Shown: positions 1 through 7,232 of the stretch, one piece after another
How positions within the stretch are numbered: the first letter of the stretch is position 1
Layout: each line of letters opens with the position of its first letter
NCBI GenBank assembly: GCA_027057185.1
Contig: JALUJE010000011.1
Coordinates: 1-16,279, forward strand
Length of the DNA: 16,279 bases
Source: Helicobacteraceae bacterium
GTDB taxonomy: Bacteria > Campylobacterota > Campylobacteria > Campylobacterales > Sulfurimonadaceae
Direction: 5' to 3'
The notes under the pieces: generated by a model
What the model saw: the letters and a program-made list of their open reading frames with translations, nothing else
Database searches by the model: none
What the model was told of the DNA's origin: nothing
Translations under genes and position numbers: made by a program

Positions 1-2353
1 CACTCATTGCCAAAACATCGGCAATGTTTTTACCTTTGTACTCAACCTCTAACGACTGTTCGTTATAGCGTTTTCCCTTACACGAGTCGCACTTTACCAA
101 AATATCGGGCAAAAAGTGCATCTCAATTTTAAGCTCCCCTTCTCCCTGGCATTTTTCACAGCGTCCGCCTTTCACGTTAAAACTAAATCGTGAGGTAGTG
201 TAGCCCCGCAACTGTGCCTCCTTGGTTTTTGCAAAGAGGGCACGAATTTCATCCATCACGCCGGTGTAGGTCGCGGGATTACTGCGTGGGGTTCTGCCAA
301 TGGGGCTTTGATCAAGGTAGATCACCTTATCAAGTTTATCGAGCCCTTCAATAGCAACACCGGCAATTTTTTTTACTTTACGGGCATGATTGAGCAGTTC
401 ACGTGCCGTAGGCAAGAGAGTTTGTAAAATGAGTGAACTCTTGCCGCTACCGCTGACACCGGTAATACAGACAAAATTATGTAGTGGAATTTTTACATGT
501 AAATTCTTAATATTGTTCAAGGAAACATTACGCAGCTCTAGCCATTCCTGCTGTGCTCTACGGTAAAAATACTCAATTTTTTTCCTACCGTTTAAATAAT
601 CTGCCGTAAGGGTTTTAGATTGTTTGAGCTTTGCAAGCGTCCCTTTAAAAACAACCTCTCCCCCATATTTACCCGCACCCGGACCAATATCGACAATATA
701 ATCGGCATGTTCAATGGTCTCTCTGTCATGTTCAACAACAATCACCGTATTGCCCTTTTCCTGAAGGGATCGTAATGTACGGATCAGTTTTAAGGTATCC
801 CGTTCATGCAGTCCAATGCTAGGTTCATCAAGTACGTACATCACCCCGGTCAGACCACTGCCGATTTGAGATGCAATACGAATGCGTTGTGCCTCACCGC
901 CACTAATGGTTCTTGCATCACGATTGAGTGTCAAATACCCCAAACCAACGTCATACAAAAAAAAGAGTCGCTCTCGAATCTCGTTTAAAATGGGTGCGGC
1001 TATCATGCGATGTTGTGTATTGAGGTAGCTAAAAGTCTCCGCATCATGAAACCACTGGTAACTCTTTTCTATGGGCAGGGAAATAATATCGGAAATTCGT
1101 TTGTCCGCCACACGAACCGCCAGACTTTCTTGACGTAACCGGTGGGACTCGCATACGTCACACACCTTCTCACTCATATAGTCTCCCAGCTCTTTTTCAT
1201 CTTTGAACATGTCATAGGCAATACGAATGACTCCCGGCCAAATGCGCTTGATGGGATGATGCTTCCACTGAAACGTCACCTCATCAATACTGCCGTGTAA
1301 AATCGCCTTTTTCTGATGAGCTTTAAGTGTCGAAAACGGTACGGTCATATCAATACCGTTTTGCGTACAGAAGCCTTTTAAAAATGTAAAATAGTACCCT
1401 TTGTTAAAGCCGTAAATAATCTTAACGGCTCCTTTTTCAATACAAAGCTCTCCATCAATAATTTTCTCCTGATCGAGTGCGTAGCGAATACCCAAACCGT
1501 CACATTCAAGACAGGCACCTTTGGGTGAATTAAATGAAAACGTCAGCGGCTCCAGCGGCTCAAAGCTCACTTTACAGTCAAAGCAGGCATTATGTTCGCT
1601 GTAGTGAATCATTTTCTCACTCAGTCCTACCTCTTCGTGATTTAAAATCTCCAGCTCCAGCTCACCGTAACTCTCTTTGAGTGCCCGCTCCACATCAGCA
1701 GCAATACGCTCCTTATTGTCCGGCTTAATAACAATACGGTCGATAACAACTTTAATGGTGTGTTTTTTGGTCTTACTCAGCTCAATCTCATCATCCAGAC
1801 GTACCATAACGCCATCAATCATGGCACGAACGTAACCTTTGTGACGCAGCGACTCCATCATATCCTGATAGCTTCCCTTTTTCTCATTGACCAGAGGTGC
1901 TAAAATAATCACTTTGGCACCTTCTGGCAACAGACGTACCTGTTCAATAATGTCTTCGGCACTCATCTGTGAGATGGGTTTATCGCATAAGTGGCAATGT
2001 TGCACTCCAATACGGGCATAGAGCAGACGAAAATAATCATAAATCTCCGTAATGGTTCCTACGGTAGAACGTGGATTTTTTGAAGTCGTTTTCTGATCAA
2101 TGGCAATGGCAGGCGTCAGTCCTTCTATTTTATCAACATCAGGTTTTCCGATGCGATCTAAAAACTGCCGTGCATAGCTTGAAAGTGATTCAATATACCG
2201 CCGTTGTCCCTCCGCATAAAGAGTATCAAATGCCAGAGTTGACTTACCGCTACCACTTAATCCGGTACAAACAACCAGCTTGTTCTTAGGAATTTCCAAC
2301 GAAATATTTTTTAAATTGTTCTCTCGTGCACCGTGAATTTTTATCTTACTCAT
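1..2353 (-). CDS. uvrA: Excinuclease ABC subunit A, 3' end cut by the window edge
   Basis: UvrA is the damage-recognition ATPase of nucleotide excision repair; it forms a dimer, scans DNA with UvrB and hands the lesion over for UvrC incision. About 784 residues are visible, against roughly 940 in the family, so the C-terminal part of the second ATPase is missing at the left edge. The first Walker A, GLSGSGKS, lies at residues 31-38. The first zinc module contains NACFDCK. The first ABC signature, ISGGEAQR, starts at residue 483. The second Walker A, GVSGSGKS, lies at 632-639. The second zinc finger begins with GRCEKCQGEGE near residue 732 and closes with VKCDSCKGKR. All are about 8 residues earlier than in E. 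coli. The ATG overlaps the stop of the upstream permease gene (ATGAGTAA), which suggests translational coupling. The frame is open to position 1 with no defect seen. Confidence 0.97.
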   Translation of the reverse strand, partial: MSKIKIHGARENNLKNISLEIPKNKLVVCTGLSGSGKSTLAFDTLYAEGQRRYIESLSSYARQFLDRIGKPDVDKIEGLTPAIAIDQKTTSKNPRSTVGTITEIYDYFRLLYARIGVQHCHLCDKPISQMSAEDIIEQVRLLPEGAKVIILAPLVNEKKGSYQDMMESLRHKGYVRAMIDGVMVRLDDEIELSKTKKHTIKVVIDRIVIKPDNKERIAADVERALKESYGELELEILNHEEVGLSEKMIHYSEHNACFDCKVSFEPLEPLTFSFNSPKGACLECDGLGIRYALDQEKIIDGELCIEKGAVKIIYGFNKGYYFTFLKGFCTQNGIDMTVPFSTLKAHQKKAILHGSIDEVTFQWKHHPIKRIWPGVIRIAYDMFKDEKELGDYMSEKVCDVCESHRLRQESLAVRVADKRISDIISLPIEKSYQWFHDAETFSYLNTQHRMIAAPILNEIRERLFFLYDVGLGYLTLNRDARTISGGEAQRIRIASQIGSGLTGVMYVLDEPSIGLHERDTLKLIRTLRSLQEKGNTVIVVEHDRETIEHADYIVDIGPGAGKYGGEVVFKGTLAKLKQSKTLTADYLNGRKKIEYFYRRAQQEWLELRNVSLNNIKNLHVKIPLHNFVCITGVSGSGKSSLILQTLLPTARELLNHARKVKKIAGVAIEGLDKLDKVIYLDQSPIGRTPRSNPATYTGVMDEIRALFAKTKEAQLRGYTTSRFSFNVKGGRCEKCQGEGELKIEMHFLPDILVKCDSCKGKRYNEQSLEVEYKGKNIADVLAMS

Positions 2354-3086
2354 TACCCACCAATCTTATAAATAAATAGAACGCTATTACCATGTAAAAC
2401 AGTAGTAGTGATTTTTTCTGCAGGTTCGCATTGACCTGATGTTTAAAATGAATGCCAAACAGTACACCCAACAGTGATGCCAAGCCAATAATAATACCGC
2501 TTTCATAATCCAAAACCCGCGCCAAACTCAAACCAATCACACCCGAGACCGAAGAAAATACGACAAAAAAGAGCCCTGCGGAAATAGCATTTTTTAAATT
2601 TACATGTAAAAATCCCACCAAAATAGGTACCAGTAGGATGGATCCTCCCACACCAATAGAGATGGAGAACAGACCAATAACCACACCAATAACAAACAGC
2701 AGTGCCGGATGCGGCCGAATCACTGCATCGTACTGTTCGGTTTTAACATACATACGTGCCAGAGCAAAAACAACAAAGGCAAAAAAAAGCACTTCCAAAG
2801 CAAAGGCATTCACTTTGGCGACAATGAAAGCACTTAAAAGCGCCCCGACAAACCCGCCAAATCCTATTACGGCAACCATATTTAGGTCAAGCGTACCTTT
2901 TTTAAAGTTAAGATAGCTACCATAAACCGAACTAAAAACCATCTGAATCACAGAGATACCGATTGCCGTTTTCATGTCATAACCCAAAAAAAGGAGTGTT
3001 GGTACTAAAATGGTGCCCCCTCCGATTCCAAAAAAACCTGAGAGTATTCCCACACAAATACCGATAACTCCTAACTCTACCACCAT
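2346..3086 (-). CDS. TSUP family (TauE/SafE-like) membrane permease
   Basis: This 246-residue protein belongs to the TauE/SafE (TSUP) family of inner-membrane transporters, which are linked mostly to export or import of sulfite, sulfoacetate or other small organosulfur anions. It is almost entirely hydrophobic, with about eight predicted membrane segments. The internal duplication typical of the family is visible: GFFGIGGGTILVPTLL at about residues 17-32 matches LFSISIGVGGSILLVPIL at about 139-156. The length is normal for the family. The ATG at 3086 has only a weak ribosome site (AAGGCAAAG). A TACAAT box at 3110-3115 on the minus strand could serve as its own -10 box, but this is weak. The stop codon overlaps the uvrA start by 8 nt, so the two genes are probably co-translated. 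The substrate cannot be told from sequence; a sulfur compound is an inference from the family. Confidence 0.88.
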   Translation of the reverse strand: MVVELGVIGICVGILSGFFGIGGGTILVPTLLFLGYDMKTAIGISVIQMVFSSVYGSYLNFKKGTLDLNMVAVIGFGGFVGALLSAFIVAKVNAFALEVLFFAFVVFALARMYVKTEQYDAVIRPHPALLFVIGVVIGLFSISIGVGGSILLVPILVGFLHVNLKNAISAGLFFVVFSSVSGVIGLSLARVLDYESGIIIGLASLLGVLFGIHFKHQVNANLQKKSLLLFYMVIAFYLFIRLVGNE

Positions 3087-3130
3087 TACTTTGCCTTAAT
3101 CAAGAGGCGATTGTACTGAAGAATTCCTTT

Positions 3131-3157
3131 AAAACGGCATAGTAAACACTATTATGC
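3131..3157 (-). terminator. Weak hairpin terminator after the CotH-type gene
   Basis: Directly after the TGA of the CotH-type gene, the minus strand reads GCATAATAGT, a GTTT loop, then ACTATGC and CGTTTT. This gives a short stem of about 7 pairs with a 3-nt bulge and a T4 run. It is weak, so some read-through into the permease and uvrA is likely. Confidence 0.35.
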
Positions 3158-5404
3158 TCAAAACATTTCATCCAGATAATATTTGGCAATATCCGCTCGT
3201 TTATCGGCAAAGTTACGCATAACATCGACATTATGGTACCATGTATCCATGTTGGGATAATCCGGCCCGGCATCACCCCATGTTGCAATGTGTCTCGGCA
3301 TCTCGGGTTCAATAACTTCTGTCATATCATCTATGAGTGATCGCACATGTTCAGGAGCAAATACTGTATCTAAAAGTTCGTAATACCTCGTCACAAACAT
3401 TCTTTTAAAGGTCTCGTTTTTTAATAAATTTCGTAACAAAAATGTTGCCAAAGGCCGATTTCTCCAATCATCACTATTATCGTCTATGGCGAATGCCAAA
3501 GTATTGTGCATCAGTCCAAAGTCCTTTGGATCGCGTGAGGGATCCTCATCATAAAGATAAAACCCGGCGTCTTGATCGTCCATCATCCATCGCCATTTAG
3601 CATCTTCTGTTTGCTCTTTCCAATAGCGAATGTTATTGTGGGGCCAATCGAAATTTGCTGCATATATTTGAATAATCTGATAATCTATATAATTACCGAT
3701 ATCCATATGTTCGGAGACATAGCTATAGTAGCGGTCATCACGAAGATCATGTTGTTCAATATATGCTATAAGTGCAGCATATTCATCTGCCTTTCCCTCC
3801 TTAACAATTTGCTTATCACCATAAAGAATATTGACTTTTTTTGGATTAAGCTCAGGATAATTGTTTGCCAAATAGTCTTCATTTTTCTTTTCTCGAATGT
3901 TATGAATACCCCAATATTCTCCGTTAATAAATACAATAGATGGCTCATATGCTTGATAGTCAATATCAAGATCATCTTTAACAAGCTGCTGTATCATCGC
4001 ATCTCGAAACATACTTTTCCACCAGTCCTGTCCCGAATTTCTCAATTTGAAACTTTTAAATGCCGTAATCGCTTTTTCTTTAAATAGTTTGTAATAAATA
4101 CGATCAGATCCTAGCATTGCATCGGCTTTAATAGAAAGTGATTTTTGTGCCATCTCCCGGGAGCAATGACCACTAATGGCAATATGCACCTCTTGATTGA
4201 ACCCCAAATGTTTTTCCGTATCGAAATACTCTATATTTGCCGGACGCTTCCACTTCTGCATGTAATTGGCAGTACCGCTACCGCAGGCTTTGGCTATTCC
4301 ATTACTGCCTTCTATATAGATGCCGATACGCTCATCCCAAAGGTAGGGTTCATCCGTTACAATCGAAATTACCGGAAGTGTCGTCTCTTCGTTCATAAAA
4401 TAGGTATGCGTTATTCTACGACTTGGAAACATACCATCATCCCCAACACTCATGGCACGCAGTACTGTTGTGCTATCTATGGCAATAGGCTCCGTATAAC
4501 GAAGCGAACCGTAAGTCGGATAGGATCCGTCCGTCGTATAGTAAATATCGGCATTATCTGCATGTAGTGAGACACGAATCGGCGCATCATAAAAACCTCC
4601 TGGAATGGAAGCCGTCGGTGGTTTTGATTGTACTAATGTTTCTAAAACACTCCAGTTCTTTTCCAAGGGTGTCGGATAGGTAAACCCTATACTCTTGCCA
4701 TTTTTGGCACATGAAATATCTATGGTCTGTTCACCAAACTCCAAAGAATCAATCAGGACATTATTTGCATCAAACAATGCCACAGCGTCACCCTTACGGC
4801 TGAGCTTAAAGTTGGTATGATCGTTTATGAGATGGGTATCTTTTCCATCCGCCCAAAACAACATATAACTTTTTGCCGATATTACCGTACCTTCTGGAAT
4901 GGTCCATTTCGCTTTCGAGAGGCTATCACTCAACTTATATCCGCCGATCTCCATACTGGTATTACTGCTGTTATACAATTCTATCCAGTCTGAAAATGCT
5001 GCATAATCAGGGTCAATCAATGTATGTGCATTAGCTGCCATGACCTCATTGATGCTAAGACCTTCTGATGTGTTATTTTCTATAACCTTGAACGGAGAAA
5101 ATGCTACTTCACGATACGAACCGTCTATGAAAGCCCGCACCTCGTACTCCTGCGCCTCATCAAGTGATGGGAAGGCAAAACGTCCATGGTGTTTTCCTTC
5201 CGTTCCTATTTTATATACAACATGTTCTGGCATATTGGTATCGTAGGCATAAAAGAGTCCTAACCAGTCATCACGGTTCCCCGGTAACTCTGAGACCAAT
5301 ACACCAATTGACTCGCCTTGTTGATAATACCGTTTTTCAGTCTGAATCGATGTTGCAGACACAATACTCACAGTCAATAGTATGCTGGTAATGATCTTTG
5401 ACAT
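3158..5404 (-). CDS. Secreted CotH-type kinase-like protein with lamin-tail and chitobiase C-terminal-like domains
   Basis: This 748-residue protein is predicted to be exported. Residues 1-17 form a signal peptide (hydrophobic run ILLTVSIVSA, likely cleavage after VSA). Residues about 20-108 form a beta-rich domain with PGNRDDWLGLFYAYD, resembling SKICH/Ig-like folds. Residues 117-232 look like a lamin-tail domain (LSINEVMAAN, SDWIELYNSS, GGYKLSD). Residues 263-336 match a chitobiase C-terminal-type domain (IYYTTDGSYPT, STTVLRAMS). Residues about 343-680 are the CotH domain, with NGEYWGIHNIREKKNEDYL, DWPHNNIRYWK and MMDDQDAGF; the acidic DDQD is the likely metal site by analogy with CotH kinases. 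The start is ATG 5404 because AAGGAG sits 6 nt before it. An in-frame ATG at 5428 would add 8 residues and spoil the signal peptide. CotH proteins phosphorylate spore-coat proteins in Bacillus; the substrate here is unknown. Confidence 0.85.
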   Translation of the reverse strand: MSKIITSILLTVSIVSATSIQTEKRYYQQGESIGVLVSELPGNRDDWLGLFYAYDTNMPEHVVYKIGTEGKHHGRFAFPSLDEAQEYEVRAFIDGSYREVAFSPFKVIENNTSEGLSINEVMAANAHTLIDPDYAAFSDWIELYNSSNTSMEIGGYKLSDSLSKAKWTIPEGTVISAKSYMLFWADGKDTHLINDHTNFKLSRKGDAVALFDANNVLIDSLEFGEQTIDISCAKNGKSIGFTYPTPLEKNWSVLETLVQSKPPTASIPGGFYDAPIRVSLHADNADIYYTTDGSYPTYGSLRYTEPIAIDSTTVLRAMSVGDDGMFPSRRITHTYFMNEETTLPVISIVTDEPYLWDERIGIYIEGSNGIAKACGSGTANYMQKWKRPANIEYFDTEKHLGFNQEVHIAISGHCSREMAQKSLSIKADAMLGSDRIYYKLFKEKAITAFKSFKLRNSGQDWWKSMFRDAMIQQLVKDDLDIDYQAYEPSIVFINGEYWGIHNIREKKNEDYLANNYPELNPKKVNILYGDKQIVKEGKADEYAALIAYIEQHDLRDDRYYSYVSEHMDIGNYIDYQIIQIYAANFDWPHNNIRYWKEQTEDAKWRWMMDDQDAGFYLYDEDPSRDPKDFGLMHNTLAFAIDDNSDDWRNRPLATFLLRNLLKNETFKRMFVTRYYELLDTVFAPEHVRSLIDDMTEVIEPEMPRHIATWGDAGPDYPNMDTWYHNVDVMRNFADKRADIAKYYLDEMF

Positions 5405-5454
5405 GTAGAACTCCTTCATATTTAACAACGTGTAACAACTAATTATTACACAAA

Positions 5455-5463
5455 ATTATACCA
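5455..5463 (-). promoter_or_regulatory. Extended -10 promoter for the CotH-type gene
   Basis: The minus strand reads TGGTATAAT, a perfect TGnTATAAT extended -10 element. It lies about 50 nt before the ATG at 5404, giving a short leader. No good -35 box is seen, which is usual for sigma-70-type promoters in Campylobacterota. The rest of the 5405-5629 gap is AT-rich spacer with no gene seen. Confidence 0.55.
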
Positions 5464-5584
5464 TAATTAAAAGCAAAATAAAGATATTTTAACATTACAA
5501 CATCCTCTTCATAGGGCTTTATTCCAAATCCAATAATTTTTTTGCAATCCACCTCTTTTAATCAATTATTTACATTCAATAACG

Positions 5585-5590
5585 TATAAT
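5585..5590 (+). promoter_or_regulatory. -10 box of the cheX-like/fliN/fliO operon
   Basis: TATAAT, a perfect consensus -10, lies 39 nt before the ATG at 5630 on the plus strand. Upstream sequence is T-rich (tttacattcaat) but has no clear -35. No sigma-54 (GG-N10-GC) site was found in the gap, so this early flagellar operon is probably read by the housekeeping sigma factor. Confidence 0.5.
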
Positions 5591-5629
5591 CAACACAAAT
5601 TATGTAAATTCAAGGGAATACTAGAGTAG

Positions 5630-6052
5630 ATGATCAATTTTATTACCACAGCAAGCGAAAACTTTTTTCAGCATCAAATTGGCACCACATGTATTCCTTT
5701 TTCTCATGAGTCGGCGTCAGAGAGAACGATTCTTGCTTACATTGATATCAGAAGTGTTTCCAACAGTGTGTATCGTGTCTATATTGCTATGGGTGCGCCA
5801 TTATTGTCACAAATTACCGAGCTTTTTTTAGGCGAAGAAAATCCTGATGAAGACACCTTGAAAGAGATGTTGCTTGAAACAACCAATATGATTGTCGGCA
5901 GTGCCAAAGTGTTAGCAGAAGATTCAGGAGATGCTTTTAGTATTGAAACACCGCTCATTGAGCAACATATGATTTCAAATCTCGCATGTCATGACATACG
6001 TCACCTGAAAATTGACAATCATATCATGACCATTGCGATGAAGGAGCTGTAA
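5630..6052 (+). CDS. CheX-like chemotaxis phosphatase (CheY-P phosphatase family)
   Basis: This 140-residue protein resembles the CheC/CheX/FliY phosphatase family, which removes phosphate from CheY-P and so resets the flagellar motor signal. The key sign is one helix with LLETTNMIVGSAK at about residues 81-93: E83 and N86 give the ExxN catalytic pair, followed by the G-S-A-K turn common in CheX. A single ExxN helix fits CheX rather than CheC, which has two. A stop codon lies directly before the ATG, so the start cannot be further upstream. The nearest purine-rich stretch is AAGGGA, a rather long 12 nt away. It is the first gene of a unit with fliN (2-nt gap) and fliO, which places it at the motor switch. 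Family assignment is fairly sure; activity is inferred from the motif. Confidence 0.75.
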   Translation: MINFITTASENFFQHQIGTTCIPFSHESASERTILAYIDIRSVSNSVYRVYIAMGAPLLSQITELFLGEENPDEDTLKEMLLETTNMIVGSAKVLAEDSGDAFSIETPLIEQHMISNLACHDIRHLKIDNHIMTIAMKEL

Positions 6053-6054
6053 GA

Positions 6055-6378
6055 ATGTCTACAGAACAACACTGCATTGAATTTGATACGCTTAAAGAGC
6101 TTTCCTGGATGGACTACGAAGGCCTACTCGACATGGAGGTTGAATTTATTTCCGATCTTGGTCAAACTATGCTGAGTATTTCCGAAATATTAAAGCTGGA
6201 AAAAGGCTCGGTCATTGATTTAAAGAAACCTGCCGGTGAAAGTGTTGAATCCTATGTCAACGGGCGTATTATCGGTAAGGGAGAAGTCATGGTATATGAA
6301 AAAAATCTTGCCATTCGGATCAATGAAGTCCTTGATTCGAGTGCTGTACTCTATTATCTTTCAAAAGAGAAACGATGA
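6055..6378 (+). CDS. fliN: Flagellar motor switch protein FliN
   Basis: FliN forms the lower part of the cytoplasmic C-ring with FliM and FliG, and helps dock the flagellar export ATPase complex. This 107-residue protein has a short N-terminal helix region (about 1-25) and one SpoA/FliMN C-terminal domain (about 26-105). Recognisable parts are LLDMEVEFISDLGQT, the LKLEKGSVIDLKKPAGE turn, and VNGRIIGKGEVMVYEKNLAIRI. These match FliN closely. The length is at the short end of the FliN range, and there is no CheC-like extension such as FliY carries. AAGGAG inside the end of the cheX-like gene lies 8 nt before the ATG. The last four bases, ATGA, also start the next gene. Confidence 0.93.
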   Translation: MSTEQHCIEFDTLKELSWMDYEGLLDMEVEFISDLGQTMLSISEILKLEKGSVIDLKKPAGESVESYVNGRIIGKGEVMVYEKNLAIRINEVLDSSAVLYYLSKEKR

Positions 6379-7232
6379 GAATCATCTTTTTGGTACTGCT
6401 CGTTGGTGTCTCATTGTTCGCCGCCAATATTTTAAGTTACAATATCTATGACCGCACCGATCGTGTGGACATCATGTTTACCTTTGATACGCCATTTACC
6501 GGGACTATTACCCAAAAACGTCACAACGACAAACTCATCATTAAGCTTGGAAACAGTAGCATTGAGTCTCCTAAAATTAAAAATATCTCTTCCGTTTTTG
6601 TTTCAAAACTGACCATTGCTCCCATTGGAGATGACATACAAATTATTGCCAAAATACCCCATGATGTCGTAATGAAAGCTTCTAAAACGGCAGATGGATA
6701 CGGCTTGAGACTTCGCTTTGTCAAAGCAGAAAAAAGCACCCAAAACATTCCGGATCAAGATCCCGACCTGAGTCAGATTCCGACCAAATCTGATACCAAA
6801 ATCTCTACAAGCTATCTGGTCGTCGTGGCATTGTTGTTGTTAAGCATCGTCGTATTGCTGATATTTAAAAAACGTTTGGGCACACTAACGACAACAAAAA
6901 AATTCTCTTTGTTTAACAGAGCCTCTACCTCGCCAGATGAGATCAATATTCGTTTTCAAAAGTCTATTGATGCTAACAATAAAGTCGTGATGCTGGAGTT
7001 TGCAGAAGAGAACTATCTGGTAGTATTGGGCACTACCAATCTTCTTTTAGATAAATTTGATACCTCTAACGTTCGCACCAAACATGAGTTTGAAGAGATG
7101 CTCAATACCAAACATCAAGAACTTGACCAGTTTTTAAAAATAAAAAAAGAGAGTGAAGCGTTTGAATCGTACAAGGACAAAGCCTCCGGCATGGATGCCG
7201 CTATTGACGATTTAGATCTGAAGCGGGGTTAA
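6375..7232 (+). CDS. fliO: FliO-like flagellar export protein with large periplasmic N-terminal domain
   Basis: This 285-residue membrane protein is probably FliO, which helps assemble the FliP/Q/R export gate. Residues 1-17 are a signal peptide or N-terminal anchor (IIFLVLLVGVSLFA). Residues about 18-118 form a beta-rich periplasmic region resembling an AMIN domain. A linker rich in P, D, S and T follows, then one membrane helix at about 147-165 and a positively charged KKR stop. The stretch 192-228 (IRFQKSIDANNKVVMLEF, YLVVLGTTNLLLDKF) matches the short cytoplasmic FliO domain. The charged C-terminal tail may be helical. The start overlaps fliN by 4 nt. From memory, the H. pylori gene after fliN was also identified as an atypical FliO. 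Convergent overlap with dus is 32 bp. Confidence 0.75.
   Translation: MRIIFLVLLVGVSLFAANILSYNIYDRTDRVDIMFTFDTPFTGTITQKRHNDKLIIKLGNSSIESPKIKNISSVFVSKLTIAPIGDDIQIIAKIPHDVVMKASKTADGYGLRLRFVKAEKSTQNIPDQDPDLSQIPTKSDTKISTSYLVVVALLLLSIVVLLIFKKRLGTLTTTKKFSLFNRASTSPDEINIRFQKSIDANNKVVMLEFAEENYLVVLGTTNLLLDKFDTSNVRTKHEFEEMLNTKHQELDQFLKIKKESEAFESYKDKASGMDAAIDDLDLKRG

Noticed and set aside
492..503. Palindrome TTTACATGTAAA, found again at 2599-2610, with a 10-bp core at 11697-11706
   Set aside because: Two of the three copies lie inside uvrA and the permease gene and encode ordinary residues (His-Val codons); in AT-rich DNA this is best taken as coincidence without conservation data.
3572..4087. A 171-codon plus-strand reading frame opposite the CotH-type gene
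   Set aside because: It is antisense to a well-supported domain, is hydrophobic only as a reflection of the other strand, and has no ribosome site.
5405..5629. Possible sigma-54 or sigma-28 flagellar promoter before the cheX-like gene
   Set aside because: No GG-N10-GC spacing and no sigma-28 pattern could be found on either strand; a TATAAT box explains the gap better.
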